40,034 nt of DNA from Amphimedon queenslandica (GCF_000090795.2 NW_003546456.1:1-40034), one strand, 5' to 3'. Positions 21,401 through 32,809 are shown, counted from the first letter of the stretch. Notes: generated by a model from the letters alone, not told the origin. A program made the numbers and translations.

Positions 21401-23802
21401 TCCGGAAACTATTTGAGAGATTTCCTGAGGCCAAAGATCGAGATATAATTAACAAATTTAAGAAATTGCAGTTTAAGTAAGTACAAGTATATTCGTGTAT
21501 CAAGATAATGAGATTAGAGCTGGTATGAGTGATCACTACGACCTAGCAGTATTAGCTGCATGTACACTGCTACTACTCAGTATAGAGGTAGGACAGAGTG
21601 TGGCAGACTGTATTCTAATGGAGTGTTGCTTGTATTAATCACTCTATAGGACAGAGTGTGGTAGGTTACTCGTAGTAAACATCACATTCCAACAATCTCT
21701 CGTGTTACACTTTATATGTCCACCTGCAATATTTCTCGTGGTTGTTTTCAACAAATATTAATTTTCAATATTATTATAATATTTTTAATATTATCACTAT
21801 TGTTAGTTTTGTGTAATGAGCTTATTCTGAACCAGCTGCCTTTGATTGTATTCGAATATCAAATGATATACTCAAGCAACTTTTAGAAACCGATTCCCAT
21901 CTGTCCTTGGATTATTTAGTGAATGTACCTCCAGACATAAAGTGATATTAAGATATTGTTGTATTTGCTTGTGGATAGTGGTGTACCTCAGCTACATTTT
22001 TGGGAGAGATTCATCATCCACACAATGAGATTCAATTTAATCCTATAGTATCTCTAATTAATGCACACACTTGTCGCATTAGTATTGACATGCTTTGTTG
22101 ATGTAGTTTCAATTATTTTTAATTGTTTTTAATTAATAGAGAATCAACTCAAGAAGTGGAATCTCATCACTGCAATACAGAAGTAAATGCTACCAAGACA
22201 ATACATAATATTGTAGTTATAGTACATGTATTAATAATTGGAGTACATGTAGAGTGTAAGTGGAGGAGTGTGTGGTGTTTGTGTGTTTGTTTCTGTGTCT
22301 TCATTTCTCAGTTATGTACATATTGTCAGCTATTGCATACTATTAGTATATCATTAGTATATTATTAGTATATTATATTACATGTCTATGTCATCCAATA
22401 CCTGTCATTACTACCAAAGGAAATGACTCCAAAAGTGATTTACTGATAATTGTCCTTTATGTAGAGCTACAGGTATTTCCTGTGGTTTTGGTTCTATTGG
22501 TTTGATGTGGCCATATTGTGTAGGATTACTTACAAAGAGTACCTTTTACTATAAACACAGCCAACTGAGTAGGAGAGAGAGAAAGGGAGACTAGTATATC
22601 TTCATCTGTCACTTGTTTATTTTTATATAATTCATATCCTTTTTTTTCCAATCTACTCTAGACTCATGAAGAACACAGACTATTGAGTGAGTTGCTATAC
22701 AGTAATTTTTATCTTTATTTAAATATTATTAATTTTATTTATTTTGCGGTTTAGTTAAGAATGCCAATAGGTGTGTACTATAATCATATTCATATTCTTG
22801 TGGTCACGGCGAGCAATTATTAAAATATTTAATCCTTCAATAAACAGTCCTTATTTGTCGCTGGATTATTGATGCACTTTGTTTACTATTTGCTGTATAC
22901 CCATCCAGTTCTTGTTTCATTTGAGTAGCTGTTATTCTATATTAGCCAGTGGTGGAGAGAGAGAGAGAGGGATATTGTTATTAAAAACAGGTTGTGTACG
23001 TCTGGGCATGCACCAATCTCCTTCTACCCTTACCCCCACACACACTCAAGGACACACACAGACAGACTCATTATAACCGACTGTCTTCATTTTAATGTGA
23101 TTATTATAAACCAGTAAACAATGGCCCTCCCTTTCTCTCTCTCTTTCTCACTATGTGTTACATGTTTAGATGTATGTACGTTAGTTGCCATGGTAACAGT
23201 AGAGGAGGGCACATGTGTCTCGCATTATGTCCATAAAAGGGAATATAGTAGCAAAAAAATTATCTTAGACTGTCTGCCGATTGTTATTCAACAATACAAA
23301 TATTTTAATAATCGTCATTATTATTATTTTTAAGATGATGAAGTTTGTGAAGCAGCTAAAAGTTGTGAAGATGCTGTTCCTATTCTTGATGAGATTTTGA
23401 AAGCAAATCGATTTAACGTGTGTTAATTAATAATTTATTATTATTATTATTATTATTATTAATCATCATTAGCCTCATGAAGATCATTACAATCATGTTA
23501 TAATTCATGATGAAAATGATGAAATTGATCATCATCTTCAGAAAGTTAAACTTCGCAAGAGACTACAGGTGAGGAAGGGAAGGAGATCTACTTTCCAGAG
23601 ACGTCATACGACTCCATCATTTCCTACGATTCCCACTAGCAGTAGGACTGGTCTGGTAGCTTCTCCTCTTGAGGCCATTGAGGAGACAGACAGTGGAAGG
23701 GACAGGCTAGTCAGCTTGTCTGCCGTTATTGGTCAAACAGATGAACCAATGATTGATCCTCACTCTGTCCCTCAAGCTTCCTCTAATGATACTCCTTTGT
23801 AA
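18437..23802 (+). CDS. SLC9A: Plasma-membrane-type Na+/H+ exchanger (SLC9A1-5 clade)
   Basis: An electroneutral Na+/H+ antiporter. Translation starts at ATG 18437 with a signal-like [20 protein letters not shown]. Membrane segments follow in the NHE order: [37 protein letters not shown] (the F-LLPP-I motif), [18 protein letters not shown] and [16 protein letters not shown] (the hallmark motif). Later come [37 protein letters not shown] and [20 protein letters not shown]. The cytosolic tail includes [18 protein letters not shown] and the last exons from 23337 ([19 protein letters not shown]) to the stop at 23802, ending SSNDTPL. Between 21590 and 23337 the reading frame requires an extra small exon; two candidates fit. 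A family A repeat array fills the intron at 19740-20338. It is head-to-head with MVB12 and convergent with the bHLH gene. SLC9A1 to A5 cannot be separated by eye. Confidence 0.9.
19770..20325 (+). repeat. Family A intronic tandem repeat array (about 176 bp monomer)
   Basis: Three head-to-tail monomers lie in an NHE intron. CCATGG of the CTATAGTCCATGG core starts at 19890, 20066 and 20242, a spacing of 176 bp each time. Each unit contains a TTATGCTGTGTAGAAAGTTT-like core (first copy from 19788). On the plus strand this is the reverse complement of the array in endophilin-B, so in both genes the core reads in the sense direction. Confidence 0.9.
21591..23336 (+). other. Long NHE intron interval with two candidate small exons
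   Basis: This 1.7 kb gap splits the NHE tail. The upstream exon ends LLLLSIE in phase 0, while the exon at 23337 must be entered after one base. Two stretches bounded by AG and GT fit exactly: 22140-22182 (43 bp, encoding [14 protein letters not shown]) and 22662-22686 (25 bp, encoding THEEHRLL). Including both would break the frame. The rest is AT-rich with a GA-rich run near 22952 and short (AC)n; no other gene was recognised. Confidence 0.45.
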
Positions 23803-24454
23803 CTTTGTAACTATACATGAACCGTTTTTATAACATAATGATGATTTATCTTTCATAGTTTTGGTCATTCTGTCATTGTAGTTTGTATATCAATGGATTA
23901 CTTTAGAATCTAATACCTATCCTCTATACAGAGGTGTCCTCATTTCAGAGGTACTTTTGTATTGATGCATCATAAAGGTATTCTTATACTCAGTGAGTGA
24001 GCGTGTGTGAAGGTTCATCAATCAACACTAGCCCAGACACTAGTGTATCTATAGCAGTGATCAGCAGATTAGAGTGAAGTGTTTATGAGTTAGTCTATTT
24101 TACACTGATTTATACAAACTTGTTAATTGACTACATCAATAAGACTGTTGTCACTGGATATACCACTGGGACTCTATTCACTGAAGACTGTCTGGACGTA
24201 ATTATATTTGAATATTTAAAAATTATATCAAAAAAGTGAAATTATAATTTTAAAAGTGATTAACTGTACTTTATGTAAAGTGAATGTTGTCTATTGATTG
24301 CTATTATCATAATAATTAATAATTCTAAACAAAAATCATAAAAGAGATTAATTCTCTTAAAAATAATAACAATATATTGTACAAAATATTATAATTTTAA
24401 CAAAGATAATAATAACAATAATAATAATAACCTGGTAATTGATTGAAAGAGCAT
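23803..24454. other. Convergent 3' flanks of NHE and bHLH genes
   Basis: AT-rich sequence of 652 bp without a supported open frame. It should hold both 3' untranslated regions. A run of AAT units near 24407-24430 lies just after the bHLH stop. Confidence 0.5.
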
Positions 24455-25667
24455 TCACTGACTGTAGCACTGCGTGAAGCCAGGGGTGGGTAAGCTGTGA
24501 TGATGATAATAATTTGAAGTGGTGGACGATGGTAGAAAGTGTGACGATGGTATATTATTACGTGATACGAGGGACGCTGGAGCAGCTGATGGTGTCGAGT
24601 GCTGTACTCTGGTCAACGGTGAACACGGAGTGACGGAAGGACTCCCACAGTAACCTGAACTACTAGTGTTTAGTGAAGTTTGTGCCATTTGAAGAGAAAC
24701 TGCAGTATCTGAACTAACGCGTGCTAGAGCTGGCGGCTTAACAGCCAAACCACCAGCAGCTGACATGTACGAGACAGGAGGGCCACTCCCTGTACGGTAG
24801 GTAGGGGGAGACTGAATCTCAGGATCCGAAGGACAGCTCTCGTAATCCTATGAATAACAATAATAATAATGATAATGAAGTTAATGATGCTGCTGTACTT
24901 ACATATGAAAGTGGTACCCTATAGTGCTGGAAGTTGCAGGTGCTGTAGTCTTGTGACTGAAGTCTGTTGTATTCGTTCTTAATGGGGGAGTAGGTACGAG
25001 GAGGAGGTAGGAACCCAGTGGTGTCCCCAGTGCTGTGAGGGAGAGGTGGGTTCAGGTGTGGATGGTGCAAGTTCACATCCTCCCCATGAACAACAGCAGC
25101 TCCAGTAGACTCTCTCAATAACTTGGCAAGATCCTCTATGTAAGCGCAGGCCAGTCTGAGGGTTTCTATTTTAGAGAGTTTCCTGTTTGATGGATAAGTT
25201 GGTACTAGGTCTCTCAGGTCATCAAAAGCTGAATTAACAGTGTGCATTCTTTTCCTCTCTCTTTTGTTAGCTTGCATCCTTCTCATTCTCTTCTGGTCTC
25301 CAGTCAATGGCCCCAGGTCTCCCTCTCCCTCTCCTATAGATACAGAGTCATCTTGAAGGCTCTCGTCTGAGCTAAGGCCTCCAGCAGTGGCTGGGGGTGA
25401 CGGGTTAGGCTCGTATGGTATCCTTCTCAACATTAGGTTACTGCTCGTGGTACTGCAAGTGCTGGAACTGCTGGAGCTACGGGAGAAAGAGCTTCCGGCT
25501 CCTTTGCTAGCTAAACTGCTGCTGCTTGAAGGAATGGTAGGACCTAGAGTATAGTCAATAGGGTCCTGTTGAGAGCCAGCCACGTTCAACTGGTATCTGT
25601 GGAGTGAAGAGGAACTGCTGCTGCTGCTGCTGTTCGGATATAGCCTGTTCTCTCCACCAGACATCAT
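24455..25667 (-). CDS. Group A bHLH transcription factor
   Basis: A DNA-binding developmental regulator. Two exons are joined across a 55 bp intron (24848-24902), giving about 385 residues. The N-terminal part is serine-rich with several poly-Ser runs. The bHLH domain reads [20 protein letters not shown], then [18 protein letters not shown] and [18 protein letters not shown]. The basic region NKRERKR and the loop [16 protein letters not shown] are typical of group A factors. The pattern [26 protein letters not shown] is closest, from memory, to the TCF15/scleraxis and neurogenin/atonal sets, so the subfamily is unresolved. The C-terminal part is rich in Ser, Pro and His, ending [11 protein letters not shown]. 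The start is the MM pair at 25667. The protein has no leucine zipper, PAS or Orange domain. A proneural-related sponge bHLH has been described in Amphimedon; identity with it is not established here. Confidence 0.88.
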
Positions 25668-26034
25668 GTCTTTATTATTTAGCCTCTGCCTCTGTTTTCC
25701 TGTTAAAATGCTCTTAATTACAAACTTTACTTATCTACAAGAGAGCTCTATTGAAACTCAGAAGTGTAGGACAGGTTAACACTGTAGCAGTACAGCAGTA
25801 CCTCCTGCCTCTCTTAATATTAGCTGGTAGACTCTCTTTCCCTGCCGATAGATACAAGCACACACGTGCAGTTGAATCAGTACTGGGACAATACTAGTGA
25901 AGGAACAGTTTTATAGACACAACATCATGCGTGGGTGTAACAACTGCACCCACAAACTAAAAGTACAGTATTGAAGTGGCATGTTATTAATCACAAATAA
26001 TACAAATAACAAGAATATTAATAATAATAATAAC

Positions 26035-26086
<52 letters not shown>

Positions 26087-26153
26087 TTAGCAACAGCAAT
26101 AAATTATTTTTATAATAAATATTTCGCTAACAAATTTTAAGGTAAAGTTGCAT
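25668..26153. promoter_or_regulatory. Upstream region of bHLH gene and 3' flank of SLC26A11
   Basis: This 486 bp gap includes the likely bHLH promoter and leader, with a CACGTG at 25863-25868. It also holds a long (TAA)n microsatellite at about 26022-26085, which yields an artificial poly-Leu frame, and the 3' end of the minus-strand SLC26A11-like gene. No additional gene was recognised. Confidence 0.5.
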
Positions 26154-26892
26154 TTAAGCTTCTTCAATACCTAAGAATAGAATAAAGATAATAATTAATA
26201 CAATTAGGACAAAACAAGAGAATAATGTGCCTCTAGTCATAAAGCTAGAGATAGACATTATTATACAGTCCAACGGTTAGCAAAGGAGGAAGAATTCCTT
26301 TGTATTCCTATACACTCAAATACCATAGCCATTAGATTAGCGTTTATACTGACATATTATACACTGAATTAATTCATGAGTGAGTGAGTGTAGCAATCAT
26401 CAAAGAGAAACCATACTGAACAAGCACTACACATTCCATCTAATTAATAATAATTACACACGTACATGTATTTCTCATGTACCCAATGGAACAAACAACA
26501 AGAAAACAAAATAAAATATTATAACAAACAATTTAAAAGTTGCTATCCATCACTATTAAAAGAGAGAGAGAGAGAGAGAGACTTACTAGCAGTTATGTGT
26601 AAATTTGGTAGTCTTGCTCTTTTTAAAGTGTCTAAGAGATGGAGCTGGGAAGAAAGAAGAGCAGGTACATTATAATGATAAGTAGGCCATAATAGTATTG
26701 TAATAATTAGTTAGACAATTGGACTCCAAACTAGATCACAATCTTAAGCAAACTTAATAGTAAAGTCATTATTATTATTAATACACAAGAGATGATTAGT
26801 AATTTACTAGACTATTTTAATTGTAACAACTAAAGTCAATAGCTCATGGACAATAATTCCAATCATGATTACTACCATACTCTCTCTCTCTC

Positions 26893-26935
<43 letters not shown>

Positions 26936-29900
26936 ATCCTAATATCAAAGGTGTATTATTAGTTTAGGCTAATTAATAAAAGTATGTGTACTTCCTTTGA
27001 AAATACACACACATGTCTCCATAGTAACCAATAATAGTGGCAGACATCCCATAATATGAGACACTAGATATGAGAGGACCAGTAAAAGGTGAAGCCATGG
27101 CTATACTGCATGTTACACTATATCCACATTAAAGAAATGGATAGACTGATAATTAATTAAAGCTCTCCTTTGAGAAGACATTGCAACCACACACACACTT
27201 GGACTGGTCAGGAGAACTGCTCCTAGTAGACACTGGTCACTGACCAGAGGAGGACCAGCACTGCCAGTACAGTCCACTCTATGTACAGGGTATACCAGGT
27301 AGAGTGTATATGAGGTAGAGTGTTAAGATGTGGTTACTTGTAAGACCCTCCTACAACTATGTTTGTCCTAATGTTTATTCAACTATCTACTTGTTAGGAC
27401 CACCCTTACTACTACTACAGATACAAGTACATGTACATGTACTTTTAGTAATAGCTACATGTACATGTACATGTACTCAATGATCAATGTCAGCATTTTC
27501 ATTTATTGATAAACTATTGCTGACAATCACTGGAACCTCACCACACCATCATAATGGGACCACTTCAATGGCTGCTGGTACTTACAATAAAAGACAGTTT
27601 CATTTCAATTCATACTCTCTCTCTCTCTCTCTGTCTCCAAAGGGAGTATACTACAGTGTGGCTTGTGTAATTACTAGAAATAAGGATGGACTACACTTAT
27701 CCCTCTACTATACAAACACATTCCATTCAACAATTACTACAGGAACTCCTGATAGAGAGAGCTAGGTCCTTACCTGGACATGAACCAGCCTCACATTAAT
27801 GCTTTTATCCTTCAACTCATTGCAACCAATCCTTAATCCCTGTGAAGAATAACAATAATTACCAGACAGACAGACTTCAATGGAGTCATGATAGACATTA
27901 CTGCTCACTGGCAGACTAAAGGAAGACTCACAGACTAACCTCAACTACTGTATAATCAATCTCAGGCATTGAACTGCACTCAAACGTTACCATGGTTACC
28001 ATCTCTCCTACAAGACATGTGAGATTAGGATAGTAAAATTCAAATAATTGTATGAACTGATCCATAACAATAATCACACGCTACATGAGCTAACTAATGA
28101 AACAAAGCAACCAACACAAGAGTAGTAACTAGAGGTACATAGTATCCGTATAACAAAATGTAATAAAATTGAGGAATTCTCTTTTATCAATTTTCGTTAA
28201 ATTTGGCCAAAGTCTCTGAACTACAATTACAGGGACTTTTATCCAATGTTAAAGCAACTTTAATAATTCATAAAAAATCTAATCTTGATCATAATTAGCT
28301 CAAACTTTCTACACAACATAAGAACATGTATATGCATCAGGAAATGTAATTAAATTGAGGAATTCTCTAATATTAATTTTTGGAAAATCAAGCCAAAGTC
28401 CCTGTACTATTATAATAGGCCAATTTTGGATAAAGATTCATAAAACGTTCTCAGTATTAATATCTCTCACCTTCAGGGAGCGATTGTGAGAGTTCATTAA
28501 TTTCATTTCTAATTCTCTTCCATACATATTCAGAGCCAGGGTAAGTCAACCCGCCATTAAACGTGACAATGATTTCATTCCCTTTCACTATTACCTAATA
28601 AGGATATATTGGTTACCATAGCAACAACATAATTAATACATCATGTCTGATCCGTCCGTGCCTGTACAACAGGATGGATAGAGAGAGAACGGTTGCCACG
28701 GGAACACCATACTAATTATAATTAATTAATGCTAATGAATATTAATTAGTTAATTACCTCAATACCTAAGACTAATGTACCAAGGAATGAAACCAGTAAA
28801 GGAATGTTCTCCATTATTACTATATTAATAATTAATAATTAATTAACATTTAATTAATAATTATACTTTACATTTCATTGTCCATATCTTGTAGAGTATT
28901 TTAAAGTCGATCATGAACACTACTGCTGATATGATGATGGCAGCTAAGGAGGTTTTAGGAATGTAATCAAATCCTTGAGAAAAAACAATAACAGCTAACA
29001 GGACAACAACACCTAATGAATATTAATGAATTAATGTTATTATTATTATTATTATTAATTACAAGTCACTATTCCTGCTGCTGGAGTTTTGACACCACTT
29101 TGAGAATTAACTGCCGTCCTAATGATAATAAAAGTTAATTAACTGTTAATAATAGTTAACTAACCTTGAGAAGCTCCCAGTGACTGGATAAGACCCAAAG
29201 AATGAACTGACGACATTAGAGAGGCCCAGAGCTATCAGCTCTTGGGTTGGGTTGATGAGGTAGTTGTTCTGACGAGCTAATAATCAATTAATAATAATAG
29301 ATTAATTAATAATAATTGATTAATTAATAATAATTGATTAATTAATAATAATAGATTAATTGATAATAATAGATTAATTAATAATAATTGATTAATTGAT
29401 AATAATAGATTAATTGATAATAATTGATTAATTGATAATTACCAAATGCTTTAGAGATAGCAATACTTTCAAGGAATCCAATAAAAGGTGCTATGATGAT
29501 ACCTGTACCTAATATCTGTCATTAATAATAATAACAATAATTATATTTATTAGTATTATTATTATACTTTAATATTTGCAATAGTTAATGCTGGTATAAA
29601 TACAGGAGGTAGTTCTATTCCATCATCCTTTGTATAGTTAACGAGTGACAGAAAGTCCTGATCCTTAGAGCCATAAGACTCAGCAATAGAAAAACCAATG
29701 AGACCAGCTAATATAACAATGACAGCATTACGACCTAATACAATCATAATAAAGAAATATATTATATTCATTTTCTTATGTTGTCTAGAAAGTTTGAGCT
29801 GATTCCAATCAAGATTGGATTTTTAAAGATTTTTTTAATTTGCTCAAAAATCGGACAAAAGTCCTTGTACTATAGTACAGGGATTTTTGTAAAATTTCAC

Positions 29901-31832
29901 AAAAATTGACAAGTAGAAAATTTTTCAATTTTATTACATTTCCTGATGCATATACATGTACTGATGTTGTGTAGAAATTTGGAGCTGATTCCGATCAAGT
30001 TTGGATTTTTTATGATTTTTTAAAGTTTCTCCAAAATCGGACAAAAGTCCCTGTACTATAGTACAGGGATTTTGGTAAAATTTCACCAAAATTGACAAGT
30101 AGAAAATTCCTCAATTTTATGACATTTCCTGATGCATATACATGTTCTTATGTTGTGTAGAAAGTTTGAGCTGATTCCGATCACATTTGGATTTTTTATG
30201 ATTTTTTAAAGTTGCTCCAAAATTGGGCCAAAGTCCCTGAACTATAGTACAGGGGCTTTGGCCCAATTTTGCCAAAATTTAAAAGGAGAAGATTCTCCAT
30301 TTTACTACATTTCCTGATGCATGTGCATGTCCTTAGCTGATCATGTACCTGTGCACAGTATCCAAAGGAACTTGTGAGCTATTTTGTGATAAAGTTTTGA
30401 AGAATTTGTCTCTTCCAATTTACTAAAGATCCTTTCATTGTGTGACTTGAAATACTGAAAGTCATAATCATTAATAATAACAGCATAATATGATTAGATT
30501 ACCTTTAGAAATATTACGATTATAATGCAAACAGTTCCCAAAGCAAAGTCCCAAGGTCTCCAGTGGGAGATGTATCTGAAGGTATCGTAGACACAATGAA
30601 TGAATGGACGACGGACATGTTTAGTAATTCCTAATAAGGACTGGTGGGTGGAGATAAATAGATACATGTAGATATAAGTTTTATCAGTTTTAAAAAAGTT
30701 TGTCAGGTATTTTGCTTGACAACATTTTTACCAAATAAATATTAAAATAGTTAATATGTACCTTAACTTGTCCAAAGCCAATAGTAATGGCAGCTGCTGA
30801 TGTGAATCCACTGATGACTGGGAGGGGAATATAATCAATGAGGAACCCTGCAGAATACTAATAATAACCACACCCACACCCACACCCACTGTACCTAAAT
30901 TCAACATTCCAATGATAAACTGGACCATACCGGAGAGGAGTGTCAAGAGGATCGCTAAGGGAACCTTCTCTTCTCCTGACCCGTCGCTGGATCCAATTAT
31001 TGAAGCTGTCAGTAGTGACATGATGGCCGTTGGGCCAAGAGTAACATCTTTACTGGTGCCAAAGAACATGTACACTACCACTCCCATGTATGATGAGTAG
31101 AGCCCATACTGGAGGGAATAAAGATACTCTTATAAAGATACTTATAAAGATATAATATGTACTTTATTAGTTGTACCATATACTGTACAACTGGCAATTA
31201 TGAAAGGAATGAATCTGAAGTTCCTTTGATTTACATTAAACCTACATACATACATGTACATGCACCATTTTGAACAATTGTGTACAATGTAAATGTACAC
31301 GCATGCAAACAACAAAATTGCTAAGATTTCATTGCTTTTTTATATTGAGCCACACCCACAAATGAACCCACCCCTTTAATACATGTACATGTACCTGTAG
31401 CGGCAGTCCTGCTATACCAGCGTAGGCTATGGCTTGTGGTACGACCATTAGACCGACTGCCAGTCCAGCGATTATGTCAGATATCAAGTGTCTAAGAGTA
31501 TACCTCCTTATCCAACCGATGATTGGGAGTCTGTCCTTAATAAAGTAATGGAATGGAGTGAAGATACAGGGACAGTTCTCAACCAGCTCGTACGAGGGAT
31601 ACTGAGGGAAACAGGCTCTCCCTCTCAGTCCTCCATAACAGAATTCTTTAGCTCTTTCTTTCCAGGAGGTTCCTCCTGGTGAGTGCTTGTTGTAGCCACT
31701 AGAAGTGTTCAGGAGAGGCTCCTGCTCTCTATTTAGAGATACTGAAGTGACGTCCAGTACTGCTGGGGGATCTCTCTCATCTTCATCCATCCTGTGCAGT
31801 GACCTGAGACTTGTGTTGGAGAGTACACTCAT
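26154..31832 (-). CDS. SLC26A11: SLC26A11-like anion transporter (sulfate permease with STAS)
   Basis: An SLC26/SulP anion exchanger; SLC26A11 transports sulfate and chloride and is found on lysosomal and plasma membranes. The start is ATG 31832. After about 120 polar residues comes KDRLPIIGWIRRYTLRHLIS, then DIIAGLAVGLMVVPQAIAYA and GIAGLPLQ, the SulP signature. The next exon from 31108 gives YGLYSSYMGVVVYMFFGTSK and DVTLGPTAIMSLL, nearly identical to SLC26A11. Later exons include LIDYIPLPVISGFTSAAA and FSIAESYGSKDQDFLSLV. The STAS domain is spread over small exons: FNGGLTYPGSEYVWKRI (near 28500-28600), ECSSMPEIDYTVVE (28007-27940), CNELKDKSINVRLVHVQ (27839-27774), LHLLDTLKRARLPNLHITA (26644-26587) and SIEEA then TAA at 26154. 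Phases join at every step. Two introns hold family B arrays. Exons in the 28600-30800 stretch were only partly traced. Confidence 0.88.
26880..26932 (+). repeat. (CT)n microsatellite
   Basis: About 26 CT dinucleotides, once interrupted by CACT, inside a long SLC26A11 intron. A complementary (GA)n tract lies at 26561-26580, just outside the 26587 splice donor. The two could pair in the pre-mRNA. Confidence 0.85.
27424..27478 (+). repeat. TGTACA-rich palindromic microsatellite
   Basis: Two runs of ACATGT/TGTACA hexamers (about 27427-27444 and 27456-27476) form self-complementary tracts within an SLC26A11 intron. The same ACATGTACATGTAC string recurs near 31381-31394 beside a splice donor of the gene. 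Confidence 0.7.
28145..28440 (-). repeat. Family B intronic repeat array, shorter copy
   Basis: About one and a half monomers in the SLC26A11 intron between the exons ending at about 28488 and starting at 28007. GAGGAATTCTC recurs about 185 bp apart (28171 and 28356). The core, read on the minus strand, is TTATGTTGTGTAGAAAGTTT, the sense direction of the gene. The palindromic centres here are degenerate (AAAGTCTCTGAACTA facing TTACAGGGACTTT near 28210-28240). Confidence 0.75.
29283..29440 (+). repeat. 18 bp AT-only minisatellite
   Basis: About eight or nine copies of an 18 bp unit, GATTAATTAATAATAATT with variants, in an SLC26A11 intron. The unit is nearly free of G and C and partly self-complementary (TTAATTAA). 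Confidence 0.8.
29770..30345 (+). repeat. Family B intronic tandem repeat array (about 186 bp monomer)
   Basis: Three head-to-tail monomers. TGATGCAT starts at 29944 and 30130, and TGATGCATG at 30315, spacings of 186 and 185 bp. Each unit carries a TTATGTTGTGTAGAAAGTTT-like core (for example 30148) followed by GAGCTGATTCC. Each also carries a palindrome centred on ACTATAGT: inner 14 bp at 29866-29879, a perfect 22 bp palindrome at 30048-30069, and a 54 bp inverted repeat at 30218-30271. Here the core reads against the direction of the host gene. Confidence 0.9.
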
Positions 31833-31968
31833 AAAAACTTTACTACTACTCTCCCTTTAGGCGGATCACGTGACCTTGCAGTGCAAACCAGCCACACCTT
31901 AATTTAGTTAATAACTAGCTCCTGAGCCCCGCCTTGTTTGCAGAATCAGTGGGTGTAGAGTCTTCAAA
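31833..31968. promoter_or_regulatory. Shared promoter of SLC26A11-like and laminin genes
   Basis: 136 bp separate the divergent start codons. TCACGTGA lies at 31866-31873 in the context GGATCACGTGACC, a close match to the vertebrate CLEAR consensus GTCACGTGAC. It lies 34 bp from the SLC26A11 start codon. Confidence 0.6.
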
Positions 31969-32761
31969 ATGTATCTTTTGACTGTTCTCTTGTTTTCTTC
32001 TCTTGTATTAAACTCAAGTCCTCAATGCATTCCCAGTGAGTCTGTTACCACTCCCAGTGGGGACCTGACACTAGGTAGGCTCCTGAATATATCTTCAGAG
32101 TGTTCAGGAGGTTATTGTCCTAATGGGATTCTACTACCTTGTACAAGCAACAGTTCTGGCCTCATTAGTGATGATAATACCGACACCATGTGGATATCTG
32201 AGGTCGATCCAGACCTTCCTGTTACTATAACACTTGACCTGACTAACCTCATGATTCTGCATGACATTAACATCCAGTGGGAGAGCCCTACCCCTAGCAG
32301 CATGATACTGGAGAGATCAAGTGATTATGGGCTCAACTGGAGTGTCTATCGCTACTGGTCTACTGATTGTAGCAGTGATTTTAACATGAGTTCAATATCA
32401 GTGTATGATACTGATATAATGAATACCACTGATCCAATATGCACTGATACAGATCTTGCAGATTATCCTGGATCAGAAGTAATCAATATAATTATACTTA
32501 TTATTATTATTATTATTATATTTTGTTATAGGTTTCCTTTTCTGTCTATTCCCATTGTTTCTCTGATCCCAGTTACCAATTAGTCACTAACGTTAGACTA
32601 TCAATTCTTAATGTCACTGCAGCTACTAATGCTACTAATGATACTGACTGTGGAGCATTCGTTGCTATATCTGAACTGAGTCTCAATGGATCTTGTCATT
32701 GCAATGGACGTGCTGAAAACTGTCAACCATTAGGAACAGAAACTAATCATACCAACAAAGT

Positions 32762-32809
<48 letters not shown>

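Noticed and set aside
25911-26099. Poly-Leu open frame on the minus strand
   Set aside because: Translation of a (TAA)n microsatellite between the bHLH and SLC26A11 genes.
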